Origin: UBA11865 sp963749825
GTDB lineage: Bacteria > Chloroflexota > Anaerolineae > Promineifilales > Promineifilaceae
DNA: 64,000 nt
NCBI GenBank assembly: GCA_963749825.1
Contig: CAVVOI010000015.1
Span: 62,001-126,000 of the forward strand
Direction of reading: 5' to 3'
In this document: in pieces, positions 51,980 through 61,589 of the stretch
Position numbering within the stretch: position 1 is the first letter of the stretch
Layout: every line of letters starts with the position of its first letter
Notes under the pieces: model-generated
The model's database searches: none
Told to the model about the DNA's origin: nothing
Seen by the model: the letters and a program-made list of their open reading frames with translations, nothing else
Made by a program: the position numbers and the translations under genes

Positions 51980-53291
51980 TCGTTGCCTTCCGATGAGATA
52001 CTCGCATCATGACGCCGGGTCTTGGTTCGAGCGTAGCTCCCATGTAGGGACTTACTTTTTGGGGCAAAAGCAACAAATCAAACATCTGTAGGATGCGAGC
52101 AAGCACTACTTTGGCCTCAACCTGGGCGAAGGCTGCGCCGATGCAGTTACGAGGTCCGCCCCCAAAGGGAACGTAACTAAGGGAGGATATTATCCCCCGT
52201 TCTGAACGATCAAAGCGTTCTGGGGCGAAACGTTGTGGATCTGGCCAGTAAGCTTCATCGCGGTGAGACAGGTAGATGGAATACATCACACGCGTATTCT
52301 TAGAGATTTGATATCCTTGTAATTGTTGCGATTTCGCGCTGATGCGGTTGCCAACATGGATGGGTGGATACAGGCGCAATGTCTCCTTAATTACCTGGTC
52401 CAAATAGCGAAGTTGTCCAACATGCTCAATGGACGGTGTTTGTTGGCCCAAGACGGAATCTATTTCAGTCTGAGCCTGGGCCATTTGATTTGGATGGCGG
52501 CCGAGCAAGTAGAGAGCCCAGGCTAATAAAGCTGTGCTGGTATCATGTCCGGCAATGAGCATGGTCAACACCTGATCGCGAATCAAGTCGTCGCTCATTC
52601 CGCTGGCGATCAAATGCCCGAGGAGGTCTTGGGATTCAGTAGCGGCTGCACGGCGGCGACTAATGAGATCAAACAGGTACCCGTCCAGTTCCTGCAATGC
52701 ACGCCTATACCCCGGGCGAGGTAGGTCAGGCCAGATGATCCAAAATCCGGGAGAAATATACTTGATGGCCCGCAAAATTGGTTTCCACAAACGCTCCATT
52801 TCAGGCATGAAGTCGACGCCAAACAAGGTGCCCATCAGGATCAATAAGGCGATGCGCCTCATCTCAACCAGCATATCCACATTCATCCCATCTTCCCATT
52901 GGGCCAGGATGATATCGGTGAAACGTCCCATCGCTTCCACATGACCGTACACTTTTCGCCGGTGTAGCTCCGGCTCCATCACGGCCCGCAATTGGTCGTG
53001 ACTTCGCCCATCCTCAACTAGTAAACCGTGCCTTAATAAATGGGTCACCGGGTCTTTCTCGCTGCGCCATAAAAAGTTGTCCCGATCTGTCACCAAAACA
53101 AGGCGGTTAAAGGTTGGGCCAACCAGGACAACCGGCTTGAAGGAAGGCAGCGTAATTTGGAAAATGTCTCCCACATCAGCATGCATGATTTCTAAGGCAG
53201 GAAGCAGGGAACGCTGTCTGGCTAACGCTTTGAGGACGTGCAGCCCGGTTTCTGACTCGGCGACTGGTAATGGGTTGGCGGTTTGTATCAT
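51972..53291 (-). CDS. Cytochrome P450, probable carotenoid hydroxylase
   Basis: A 439-residue P450. The I-helix oxygen motif is MLIAGHDTSTALLAWALYLL, the K-helix ExxR is IKETLRLYPP, and the heme loop is FGGGPRNCIGAAFAQVE with the proximal Cys. The family resembles CYP175A1 of Thermus, a beta-carotene hydroxylase located in a CarH/LitR-regulated cluster, so hydroxylation of the cyclised carotene is likely. ATG at 53291 overlaps the CrtI TGA by one base (TGATG). The gene order CrtI-P450-GT2-cyclase fits a pathway from lycopene to glycosylated hydroxy-beta-carotene. Confidence 0.88.
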   Translation of the reverse strand: MIQTANPLPVAESETGLHVLKALARQRSLLPALEIMHADVGDIFQITLPSFKPVVLVGPTFNRLVLVTDRDNFLWRSEKDPVTHLLRHGLLVEDGRSHDQLRAVMEPELHRRKVYGHVEAMGRFTDIILAQWEDGMNVDMLVEMRRIALLILMGTLFGVDFMPEMERLWKPILRAIKYISPGFWIIWPDLPRPGYRRALQELDGYLFDLISRRRAAATESQDLLGHLIASGMSDDLIRDQVLTMLIAGHDTSTALLAWALYLLGRHPNQMAQAQTEIDSVLGQQTPSIEHVGQLRYLDQVIKETLRLYPPIHVGNRISAKSQQLQGYQISKNTRVMYSIYLSHRDEAYWPDPQRFAPERFDRSERGIISSLSYVPFGGGPRNCIGAAFAQVEAKVVLARILQMFDLLLLPQKVSPYMGATLEPRPGVMMRVSHRKATNG

Positions 53292-54778
53292 CAACTGCTG
53301 CTCACAATTAGGTTTTCGGCGATGATGGATGAGGATAAGACACCGGGTAGTCCGGCTCCAGGGTGAGTTCCGGCGCCCACAAAGTATAGGTTGTCGAAAT
53401 CCTCAGATCGGTTGTGTGGCCGGAACCAGGCGGATTGGGTCAAAATCGGTTCAATCGAGAAGGCTGAACCCATGTAGCTATTGAGCGTACCCTGGAAGTG
53501 CAAGGGATCGATAGTGTGCTCGGCTACAATATTGGCTTGTAGGTCCGGCAGGTAGTTGTCTTCCAAGAACTGCATGATGGCATCCCGGTAAGGTTTGGCG
53601 GTCGTGATCCAATCGATACCGGCCCCTAGATGGGGCACAGGCGAAAGGACGTAAAATGCTTCATGGCCTTCGGGAGCTAATGATGGGTCTGTTATGGTGG
53701 GCATGTGTAAATAAAGGGAGAAATCATCGGCCAGTACTTTGCGATTGAAAATATCATCAAGCAAGCCCTGGTAGCGTTTCCCCAAGATGATGTTGTGGTG
53801 AGCCAGCTTGCTGTCTGTGTAGCGACGCTTGGTACCGAAATAAATGACGAATAAAGACATGCTATAGCGGGTCAGATTCTGATAGCGGAAATCCGAGTTT
53901 CGGATTCCCCGAGCCTTGGAGGGGATCATGTTTTGATAAGTGAATGAGACATCGGCATTGGAGATGATATGGTCTGCTTGATGAATGGTGCCATCCGCCA
54001 GGCGAATGCCGGTGGCACGCCGGCCGTCGATCAGGATCTCAGCTACTTCCGTATTGGTGTGGAACCGGCCGCCTAGTTCTTCGATGAGATCGACCAAAGC
54101 CTGCACCAGCGCTCCTGTGCCACCCATAGCGAAAAAGACTCCCCATTCCCGCTCCAGGTAATGGATCATGGCGTAAATTGAGGTGGTGACGAATGGATTA
54201 CCGCCAACCAGCAGCGGATGAAAGGAGAAGCAGGATCGTAGGAAATCATCCTTGATAAATTGTGAAGCATAAGTATAGACTGTTTTATGCGATTGTAACT
54301 TTAACAGATCGGGAATGATGCGGATCATGTCGCCTATGCTTAAAAACGGTTTATCAGCCAGTTCGACGAAACCTTTTTCAAAGATGGCTTTTGTCGTGAC
54401 CATGAAACGATCGTAGCCTTGTACATCATCAGGATTCCACTTTTCGATCTGTTTGTGAATGAAATCGGGATCGGCGTTGTAGTCGAAGGAACGACCTTCA
54501 TAGTTGAAGATTCGGTAGAAGGGATCACAGGGTACAAACTCCACGTAATCCTCTCGACGTCGACTGGCTAATTCAAAGATATCATCGAACATAAAGGGAG
54601 CAGTGATGACTGTCGGACCACCATCAAACTTGAACCCGTCCATCTCATAGGTGTAGCCACGGCCGCCCGGCTTATCCCGCTTCTCAAAAAGCTCGACCTC
54701 ATATCCTCTCGCGGCAAGGCGGGCAGCGGCGCCCAGGCCGCCGAAGCCAGTACCTATGATAATTACTTTCTTGCCCAC
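53291..54778 (-). CDS. crtI: Phytoene desaturase (CrtI type)
   Basis: A ~495-residue FAD enzyme that turns phytoene into lycopene or neurosporene. The N-terminal dinucleotide motif reads KKVIIIGTGFGGLGAAARLA, then ELFEKRDKPGGRGYTYEMDG and FKFDGGPTVITAPFMFDDIF. The C-terminal signature is NRSEDFDNLYFVGAGTHPGA and GLPGVLSSSIIAENL. GTG at 54778 is the start, with GAGGG five bases upstream; the TTG 24 bases earlier lacks a site. It heads the operon that continues into P450, glycosyltransferase, cyclase and DUF1295. Its promoter at 54835-54863 carries CarH-type repeats. Confidence 0.92.
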   Translation of the reverse strand: MGKKVIIIGTGFGGLGAAARLAARGYEVELFEKRDKPGGRGYTYEMDGFKFDGGPTVITAPFMFDDIFELASRRREDYVEFVPCDPFYRIFNYEGRSFDYNADPDFIHKQIEKWNPDDVQGYDRFMVTTKAIFEKGFVELADKPFLSIGDMIRIIPDLLKLQSHKTVYTYASQFIKDDFLRSCFSFHPLLVGGNPFVTTSIYAMIHYLEREWGVFFAMGGTGALVQALVDLIEELGGRFHTNTEVAEILIDGRRATGIRLADGTIHQADHIISNADVSFTYQNMIPSKARGIRNSDFRYQNLTRYSMSLFVIYFGTKRRYTDSKLAHHNIILGKRYQGLLDDIFNRKVLADDFSLYLHMPTITDPSLAPEGHEAFYVLSPVPHLGAGIDWITTAKPYRDAIMQFLEDNYLPDLQANIVAEHTIDPLHFQGTLNSYMGSAFSIEPILTQSAWFRPHNRSEDFDNLYFVGAGTHPGAGLPGVLSSSIIAENLIVSSS

Positions 54779-54828
54779 GTATACCCTCGCTTCAAAGCTC
54801 AAATACTATTTCTGACTGCACAAAAATA

Positions 54829-54863
54829 TGAACAATTATAGAACAATACATGTACATTGACAA
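54829..54863 (-). promoter_or_regulatory. crtI promoter with three 11-bp-phased CarH-type repeats
   Basis: On the minus strand, TTGTCA (54858-54863), a 17-base spacer and TATAAT (54835-54840) form a near-consensus promoter. On the plus strand ACA triplets sit at 54832, 54843 and 54854, exactly 11 bp apart; the last is in ATGTACAT, a full match to nTnTACAn. The repeats cover the spacer and -10. Repressor binding here would block transcription in the dark. Confidence 0.7.
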
Positions 54864-54985
54864 TAAATTAGCCAGGCGCTCACTGTTTATCAAGTTATTG
54901 AGCGCTTTCATTTGGCCGAATCCGTAATCGATTTAGTGTTGACAAGCCAGCGAAAGCCCAAATAGACTGGCGAGCTTGAATATAT

Positions 54986-55037
54986 TTTGAAATAATATAT
55001 ACAAATACTTGACAAATAATGATCTACCCTATAATAT
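54986..55037 (+). promoter_or_regulatory. crtB promoter with 11-bp-phased CarH-type repeats
   Basis: TTGACA (55009-55014) is followed by TATAAT (55030-55035, 15-base spacer) or TAATAT (55032-55037, 17-base spacer). ATATACAA (54997-55004) is a perfect nTnTACAn unit and CTTGACAA (55008-55015) repeats it 11 bp later, inside the -35; a third partial unit is at 54986. The sites match the carH promoter almost base for base. Confidence 0.68.
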
Positions 55038-55090
55038 TGTGGTTGTCGAAATTAATGCTAGACCTTATCATAAGGATGGAGGAACGTCAC

Positions 55091-56089
55091 ATGACAACAA
55101 TGAGCAATGAATCGTGGGAAAGCCCATTATTATCTTTAGCACTCGAAGCCTGGCACGCTATGTCGCCCGCAGAGTCGCTGGAGCAGGAAGATAAAGCTCA
55201 TTTAGAACAAGCCTACAATCATTGTGAATCACTCACTTCTTTTAATAGCCGTTCCTTTTATTTGGCCTCAGGCTTGATGAAACCAGATGCGAGGCGAGCC
55301 GTCCGGGCTCTCTATGCTTTCTGCCGCACGACTGACGATATCGTCGACGATGTCCCTGGCGATAACAGTGGCCTATTACTGGCCTGGCGCGAAAGAGCGC
55401 TCGGCTGGAACCCGCCAAAACATGATTTGGTCGCCACCGCCTGGGCCGATTCCCGAAGCCGATACAATATCCCCCAGCAATACGCTGAGCAACTCTTTGA
55501 AGGCGTAGCTCGCGACATAATTCAGAACCGTTACGAAACGTTTGAAGATCTAACTACATACTGTTATGGGGTGGCCTCCACCGTAGGTCTCATGAGCATG
55601 CATATCATTGGCTATGAAAGCGAAGAAGCGGTTCGCTATGCCATTAAGCTAGGAGTAGCTCTGCAATTAACCAATATCTTGCGCGATGTGGCCGAAGACT
55701 GGGATAAAGGCCGCGTCTATTTGCCCCAGGATGAATTAAGGACTTTTGGTTTGAGTGAAGCTGATATTGCCGCTGGGGTGGTAGACGATCGCTGGAGAGC
55801 GTTTATGAAATATCAGATAGACCGGGCACGCCGGATCTACGAGGAGGCCTGGCCTGGAATCCAGATGCTCGATAGTCAGGGACGCCTGGCTATAGCCGCT
55901 GCCGCAACATTCTATCGGGCCATTTTGGATGATATTGAGGCTCACGATTACGATGTTTTCAGCCGGCGGGCCCATGTCAGCAAATGGGGAAAACTGCGCC
56001 GTCTGCCAACTATCTGGTGGCAAACCAAAAGAACAGTTACCTGGAAACCGCCTCAGGCAATACCACAGGCTTCAATTCTGACTTCGTAG
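55091..56089 (+). CDS. crtB: Phytoene synthase
   Basis: A ~332-residue prenyl-transfer enzyme condensing two geranylgeranyl diphosphates to phytoene. It begins MTTMSNESWESPLLSLALEA. The first Asp-rich motif is YAFCRTTDDIVDDVPGDNSG, and the second is ALQLTNILRDVAEDWDKGRV. YGVASTVGLMSMHIIGYE matches the family core. ATG at 55091 is chosen because GGAGG lies eight bases upstream; upstream in-frame ATGs are in the promoter. It is divergent from crtI, and the shared 312-base region has two promoters with CarH-type repeats. Confidence 0.93.
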   Translation: MTTMSNESWESPLLSLALEAWHAMSPAESLEQEDKAHLEQAYNHCESLTSFNSRSFYLASGLMKPDARRAVRALYAFCRTTDDIVDDVPGDNSGLLLAWRERALGWNPPKHDLVATAWADSRSRYNIPQQYAEQLFEGVARDIIQNRYETFEDLTTYCYGVASTVGLMSMHIIGYESEEAVRYAIKLGVALQLTNILRDVAEDWDKGRVYLPQDELRTFGLSEADIAAGVVDDRWRAFMKYQIDRARRIYEEAWPGIQMLDSQGRLAIAAAATFYRAILDDIEAHDYDVFSRRAHVSKWGKLRRLPTIWWQTKRTVTWKPPQAIPQASILTS

Positions 56090-56350
56090 AGAACGAAGGC
56101 GGGGTTTCTGAGATAGGTTGGCCCGATGTTTCCAGGTCAGAACCAAGGTCATGCTGGCCCAAACTGAAAGCCCCATGGGACCGCTACCTAAGAAGAGGAG
56201 CGTTACCAATAACGAAAAAATGCCGGCCAGTACAGCGCAGCCTTCATGGCTGAGCAGGGTCAAATAGATGGCAAAGAAGATCCCCAGGATGATGAGAATA
56301 GCCCCCTTAAGAAAGTCGAGAGATCGCCAACACCCCCCACCCGCTACCAC
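56072..56350 (-). pseudogene. Degenerate membrane-protein gene, perhaps PlsY-like remnant
   Basis: A ~92-residue frame with two hydrophobic segments and the ends SLDFLKGAILIILGIFFAIY and LVLTWKHRANLSQ. These resemble the start-middle and C-terminal ends of PlsY glycerol-3-phosphate acyltransferase with the centre deleted. The start is a poor GTG and the 3' end overlaps crtB by 18 bases. It is probably a remnant; an uncharacterised small membrane protein is the alternative. Confidence 0.35.
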
Positions 56351-56383
56351 CTGCTAGCCAGCCATTGATTCGTAGGTGCCTAT

Positions 56384-56536
56384 TCAGTGTAGCTGGTTTT
56401 GCGGCCCGCTCGCATTCGACTGAACGGTAAGGTTCAAGTCGAAGGTATTGTTCACATAGTGGCCGTCTTGCAGCGCCCATTGGATAGCTTCTATTCTTTT
56501 GCCATCGCGAATATCAGCAAGTACGTACCCAAGTAA
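56384..56536 (-). pseudogene. Unidentified C-terminal gene fragment (51 codons)
   Basis: One frame without a start reads LLGYVLADIRDGKRIEAIQW then ALQDGHYVNNTFDLNLTVQS and stops. It is flanked by stops upstream. It appears to be the end of a lost gene between crtB and the GT39-like gene. I cannot assign it. Confidence 0.3.
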
Positions 56537-56646
56537 TCATGCAAGTGACCTCCTGTCGTTCTGTAGGTAAATAAGGTTTATTGGTTCAGTGTATTGGCTG
56601 CAAGGGTGTTATTGATTGTCTCTGATTTATCCCCAAAATCCGCTAC

Positions 56647-58659
56647 TCAATCGTTGATCTCGATCTGCCCTAACTGGACTTGATCATGGCCTTCTCTGTA
56701 AACAAACGAGTCACCTGTCACTGGCGAATACCAACCGCCCGTCACTTTGTAGAGGCCGGGCGGAGCATCGGGCGGAATGGCCAATTCGTGATTCAAAGCA
56801 AAAACATCACCAATGCCCCAACTTTCTGGAGTTACGTCGAGTCGATCCCAACCGGCAATCCAGGCGCCTTCATCGTTCAATAGATGGACGAAGACGATCA
56901 GTGGTTCCTGCGTCAATTGGTCGGCTTGCCAGACCGTTTGCAGATGAAGCGTATCCCCTGGAGTATAGTTGCTATTAAGGCCGGATTGACCTTGGAAAGT
57001 AACCAGCTCGCCAAAATGGACCGGATCACCTGCTTGAGTCAACGCGATTAACTGCTCAATAGCTCGTTCCGGGTCCTCAAGGATATGGATCGAAAAAGCG
57101 GATAGATCCCGCTCAGCGTCATTGACCCCATGACTATCCTGTTCGCTAGGAAGGAATGAGCTGCCAGCCATCGTCCAACGGCGTATTGCCGCGGACGTAG
57201 TAGGTTACCGGACCATCTACAGCAGGAATAATCAAGCTATTACTGCCATTAAACCAGCGAATAGCTGTTGATCCTCGGTCAATAACAATTCCATCTGGAG
57301 TCGATCCCAGGGATCGAAGTAATTAACGCCCGGGGTCGAAATGACTATCGTCTGACCATCAGGCTGAGCCTCTATTCTTTCGGCCAATTCAAGCATCGCC
57401 GGACCGTGAAGCTCTTGCGCCCCTGGACTTTGAGTCCAGACGCCAAAATAAGCGTAGAGTTCAGTCCCGAAATAGATTAAAACCAGGACGGCCGTCAGCC
57501 CATAGATCAGGTTTCTCCATCGCGCCCAGCGGAGGGCGGCCCAATTTACGCCTGCTACCAATGCCAGCGCCGGAAAGACGTAGACCACGGGCAAGATGTT
57601 GATTGCCCGGCTGAAACCGGGATTGGTGCTGCTGAGCATGACGGGAATGAGGCCTCCTAGCAGTATTAGCAAGGCTAGAACATAGGCCGGTTTGCGCCAG
57701 CGCCAGATAGCCAAAGCCAGGCCGAGATAAAACAGGATGGCCACCGGCAGCGGGAAAAAAGGGCGTCCGGCGATGTTGTAATACCATTCGGCATCACCGC
57801 GCCAGATGAACATCGTCAACGATTGCCAGATACCGGCGATGAAGGGCTGGATGCTGCCTTCTTCCAGGGATAAAAATAATCCTGATAATTGCTGATAACG
57901 CTGCTCGGCATCGGGATTGGCGCGTAAGTAAAGGAACATGGGCCCTGATATAAGCGCTGCCAATCCAAAGTAGAGCAATAAACCCGGCCAAAGACCGCGT
58001 AGGGTCTGGCGGTGAAAGATGGCTAGGTAAAGCAAAAAAGCCAGAAGCATAATTGGCAGTACCCGCGCTGCCGGGTAGGTCAAGAGGCCCAGACCCAGGC
58101 AAAGACCGCCCAAAGTGAACCACAGGTACGGCCGCCCCTCACTTTTCTCTTGCCCTTGTGGATCGATAGCCCGCCACAAAGCATAGGCGGCCAGCGCCGT
58201 AAATAGCGGCAGGACGATCACCCGCAACGCCAACCGGCCGAACAGCAAGGGCACGAATGCTGTGGCCAACGCAGCGACCGTCAGCAAACCGACCCAACGA
58301 CCAAATAGCCTGCGGGCTAACAACCAGCCGGCAACCACGCCCAAGATAGCCAGCAGGGCGGCCGTTAATCGAAAAGTTACTGCACTACGGCCCAAAACCA
58401 GCCAGACCAAAGCCGCTATGTGTTGGAATAAGGGTTCGTGTCCCCAACCACTGGTGAAGTATATGGTAGGTCCATCACGCAAGACCTGGTCCACGCCCGT
58501 GGCATTGACCAGCTCATCGTAACGAAGGCCAGGCGGCAAGGAACGCAAAGCAATGACCCGGGCCAATGTGGCAATCAAAATGATGCCAGCGACCAGTGCT
58601 GGTTCAAGCCAAGACGGCACCTTCTGGGCTTCTTGTTCTTTTGTGGTGGGATCTAACAC
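56647..58659 (-). pseudogene. GT39-like membrane glycosyltransferase, two frameshifts
   Basis: A ~670-residue protein split in three frames. The first part (start 58659) carries about ten membrane segments and the outer loop SLPPGLRYDELVNATGVDQV with a catalytic-type acidic pair, ending in frame at ~57232. The second frame continues AIRWFNGSNSLIIPAVDGPV and TYYVRGNTPLDDGWQLIP. The third gives FLPSEQDSHGVNDAERDLSA and a soluble domain ending GLYKVTGGWYSPVTGDSFVY. Shifts are near 57245 and 57185. The C-terminal domain is typical of Chloroflexota GT39 proteins, so the three parts belong together. Sequencing error or true decay cannot be separated here. Substrate unknown. Confidence 0.72.
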
Positions 58660-58900
58660 TATTACATCGCGCGCGTAAGGTTTTGTCGTAACTGAAACCG
58701 TCTATATTCGAGTCAAGGCAGCCAAAAGTATAGCTGAAATCCATGAGCTCTAACAGCCGGGCGATCTTCTTTCATTTGATGTTAAATCATTCTGTGCCAT
58801 CGTTGTTAGTAAGAACATGAGAGTAAGATGGGCATGATGTAAATAATCCTGAAGTTTGGTTCTTAGCATCTATTGCCAGTATACTGAATTTCCGGTTCGC
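58660..58900. other. Intergenic region, nothing recognised
   Basis: About 240 bases between the GT39-like gene and the GyrI-like gene. No gene, clear hairpin or promoter pair stands out. Confidence 0.3.
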
Positions 58901-59374
58901 TCATTCGACGATTGGTATGTGTAGATCGAGCACTAATTCGATCCCCGGCAATTCTATCGGAATAAATTCCTCTAGCCATTGGTGGGAGGCTTCTTTAAAG
59001 TGACTATTCTCGCGCCAGATGGCCAATTGTCTCCAGGCCAGATGAATGACGGAATAATCTCCTTCTGGAACTTCACACCGGGCAACGGCGTAGGCGCCTC
59101 CCAGAAAGTCCACGATTCTGACGTCAGCCTCCGGCTCGATCTCGGGGTCGACTTCGAGCCACAACTCGTAGCCGTAATTAGGGGAACCGGCCGACGGGTT
59201 GGGATTATTGAAACCGAAGATCCGCTGATTTTCCGGCTTGTCGAGTAGACCTTTAGGTCCGGCCCAGGCTTGCAGTTTTTGCCAGGCAATCTCTTCCGGA
59301 GATTGGCCAAAGCCCCAAACGCTGGCCACCCTCATAGGTTCGATTATTACTGTTCTAATATCAACGTCACTCAT
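58901..59374 (-). CDS. GyrI-like small-molecule-binding protein
   Basis: A 157-residue protein with the SOUL/GyrI-like effector fold: DIRTVIIEPMRVASVWGFGQ at the start, FGFNNPNPSAGSPNYGYELW, and AYAVARCEVPEGDYSVIHLA. These match the ligand-binding domain of AraC/BmrR-type regulators, here as a stand-alone protein. ATG at 59374 has AAGGAG eight bases upstream. It is divergent from the WYL regulator gene at 59629, and such pairs often sense a common compound or antibiotic. Confidence 0.82.
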   Translation of the reverse strand: MSDVDIRTVIIEPMRVASVWGFGQSPEEIAWQKLQAWAGPKGLLDKPENQRIFGFNNPNPSAGSPNYGYELWLEVDPEIEPEADVRIVDFLGGAYAVARCEVPEGDYSVIHLAWRQLAIWRENSHFKEASHQWLEEFIPIELPGIELVLDLHIPIVE

Positions 59375-59628
59375 TTGATCACTCCTTGATGTTTTGCCTA
59401 CAAACATTCTTATTAACTATTATTCAAGATATTCCTGACATCTATTGTCAGGGATCTGTGGCATAATGGTACTTATAGAAAACCCTTATTTTGTTTAAAC
59501 GATGAGTAAGGGTGGAACTTTTCTCTGAAAAAAAGCCTTTCGACTTTCTTCAAAGTAACCGAAAGACCGGAGTTTTGTTCAACTCAAAAACGAAGGCTTA
59601 CTTACAGATCCAACTGCAGGAGTTAAAG

Positions 59629-60597
59629 ATGCGAGCCGACCGGCTATTGTCACTCATGATGCTATTGCAGATCCGAGGGCGAATGACGGCCCGAGATCTG
59701 GCCTCGGAATTAGAAGTTTCCGAGCGAACCATTTACCGGGATATCGACGCCCTCAGCGGAGCCGGCATACCAGTTTACGGTGAACCAGGTCCTGAAGGTG
59801 GATATGCATTGCTCGACGACTATCGAACCAATTTAACCGGTCTGACAGAGACGGAAGTGCGGGCGTTGTTTATGCTCAGCATTCCGACGCCTCTAGCCGA
59901 TTTAGGTGAGAGCCAGAATCTCAAATCGGCGCTCTTGAAGTTATCAGCAGCATTACCTGCCACCCGTAGACAGGACGAAGAGTTGGTTCGCCAACGTATC
60001 TTGATTGATTCAACTTGGTGGAATCAAAGCAACCAGCGGGTTCCCTATATCCAGGCCATCCATCAGGCCATTTGGCAAGATCGTAAACTTCATATCGGTT
60101 ACCAATTGTTCTTTCAGATTCCGATTGAACAGGTAGTTGATCCTTATAGCTTGGTTGCTAAGGCGGGTATCTGGTTCCTGGTTTGGGCATCCCAAAAAAA
60201 GATTCGAGCACAACGGGTATCAAATCTAACCAGCGTACGCATCACGGACGAATTTTTCGTGCGGCCGCCAGACTTTGATCTACCGGTATTCTGGAAGGAT
60301 TGGTGTGATGCGCATAAATCGTTGATGTTTGAATACAAGGCCTATGTACGCATCGCTCCAGAGTTTGTACCAATGCTTCCCCACTATTTCGGCCGAGAGA
60401 TTTATAGGGGCCGGAACCAGGGAGAAAAACCGGATGACTCAGGGAGCATTTACCTAGAGCTGTCCTTTGAATCATTTGAAGCTGCACGAGAACGTATCCT
60501 CGGCTTTGGGCGTGGAGTAGAAGTCCTAGAACCGCTACAGCTTCGAAGGAGTATTTTGGATTACGCCGAACAGATCACGAGCCTTTACCAGATCTAA
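59629..60597 (+). CDS. YafY-type HTH/WYL-domain transcriptional regulator
   Basis: A ~322-residue regulator. The winged helix covers residues 1-60 (MRADRLLSLMMLLQIRGRMT, RDLASELEVSERTIYRDIDA, GPEGGYALLDDYR). A WYL domain follows in the middle (PIEQVVDPYSLVAKAGIWFL then VWASQKKIRAQRVSNLTS), and a C-terminal WCX-type stretch is present. ATG at 59629 is supported by AGGAGTTAAAG in front and by the family start MRADRLL. It is divergent from the GyrI-like gene (254-bp shared region), which it probably regulates. Confidence 0.9.
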   Translation: MRADRLLSLMMLLQIRGRMTARDLASELEVSERTIYRDIDALSGAGIPVYGEPGPEGGYALLDDYRTNLTGLTETEVRALFMLSIPTPLADLGESQNLKSALLKLSAALPATRRQDEELVRQRILIDSTWWNQSNQRVPYIQAIHQAIWQDRKLHIGYQLFFQIPIEQVVDPYSLVAKAGIWFLVWASQKKIRAQRVSNLTSVRITDEFFVRPPDFDLPVFWKDWCDAHKSLMFEYKAYVRIAPEFVPMLPHYFGREIYRGRNQGEKPDDSGSIYLELSFESFEAARERILGFGRGVEVLEPLQLRRSILDYAEQITSLYQI

Positions 60598-60761
60598 CGG
60601 CCGATTCCATATGGGATACAACGGATAGTTGAGGACCAACTTATGACAGAACTTTTGACCAATTTCATGTATGATTGACTTGGGAAAAGTATAAACTGCG
60701 AACTGCAGCAAGAATGTTGTTGCACTTTGTGACTTGCCTGCAGAGAAAGGAGTTATGAATA

Positions 60762-61451
60762 ATGGCTGGAAAAAGAGAAGAAATGATCAATTTGCTCGAG
60801 TTCAGCAACCGGGAAAAGCATATTTTTATTTCCTCCTTGACCGCTGATCAACGATCCGCCGAAGGCAAGATAGATGCATGGTCTGTTAAAGATCGACTGG
60901 CCCATGTGGTTTATTGGGATGCTGATTTAGTGGCCCAAATTTCCGGACAAAAGCGAGATAGACCAGACGATGTCGAGGATTTCAACGAAGCCAACGCCTT
61001 TATCTGGAAAGAGTACCGGGCAACGAGCTGGCAAGAAATTGAGCAGTTGATCGACAGGACGCATGATCGTTTTTTGGTGCTGCTGGAAGAGTTGACTGAG
61101 GAACAATTAACCGATCCAGAATGTTATGATTGGATGAACGGTAGGCCCCTGTGGCGTTCTATCACCTCTGGCTGTTTTTACCATGCATTACAACATTTGG
61201 CCGAATTGTACGCCCAACGAGACGATACGGCTTATGCCAATCAACTGCAGGAAAATGCGGCCGACTTACAGATGAAGCTCGATGATTCCGATCAATGGCA
61301 GGGCACTGTTTCCTATAACCTGGGCTGCCATTATGCTATTACGGGACAACGGGAGTTGGCCTTAGCCAATATTCGCCAGGGGATCGAGCTTTACCCTTAC
61401 CTTAAAGAGTGGGCGCCACAGGATTCAGATGTCAAACTACTTGCACGATGA
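60762..61451 (+). CDS. DinB/ClbS-like protein with TPR-like tail
   Basis: A 229-residue protein. Residues 1-150 resemble the four-helix DinB/YfiT-type fold: AWSVKDRLAHVVYWDADLVA and YHALQHLAELYAQRDDTAYA hold the paired His expected for a metal site. Residues ~175-225 read as a tetratricopeptide-like hairpin (YNLGCHYAITGQRELALANI then RQGIELYPYLKEW). DinB proteins serve as thiol transferases or stress proteins. A good AAGGAG lies 11 bases before the ATG. A bidirectional terminator hairpin follows at 61516-61541. Confidence 0.8.
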   Translation: MAGKREEMINLLEFSNREKHIFISSLTADQRSAEGKIDAWSVKDRLAHVVYWDADLVAQISGQKRDRPDDVEDFNEANAFIWKEYRATSWQEIEQLIDRTHDRFLVLLEELTEEQLTDPECYDWMNGRPLWRSITSGCFYHALQHLAELYAQRDDTAYANQLQENAADLQMKLDDSDQWQGTVSYNLGCHYAITGQRELALANIRQGIELYPYLKEWAPQDSDVKLLAR

Positions 61452-61515
61452 TCCGGAGTTTCTCGCCCTAGTGGGGACTGAAGTATAAGAGATCCTTTGG
61501 TTGTTCAAAAAAGAA

Positions 61516-61541
61516 AGTCCCCGGCTGACCGGCCGGGGACT
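61516..61541. terminator. Bidirectional rho-independent terminator
   Basis: AGTCCCCGG (61516-61524) pairs with CCGGGGACT (61533-61541) around an 8-base loop. On the minus strand it is followed by TTTCTTTTTTG, and on the plus strand by TATTCTCTTT. It lies between the convergent DinB-like and DUF4203 genes. Confidence 0.75.
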
Positions 61542-61589
61542 ATTCTCTTTAAATCAAGATTGTTGTCCTCGGATGATATCTGGTTCAAG

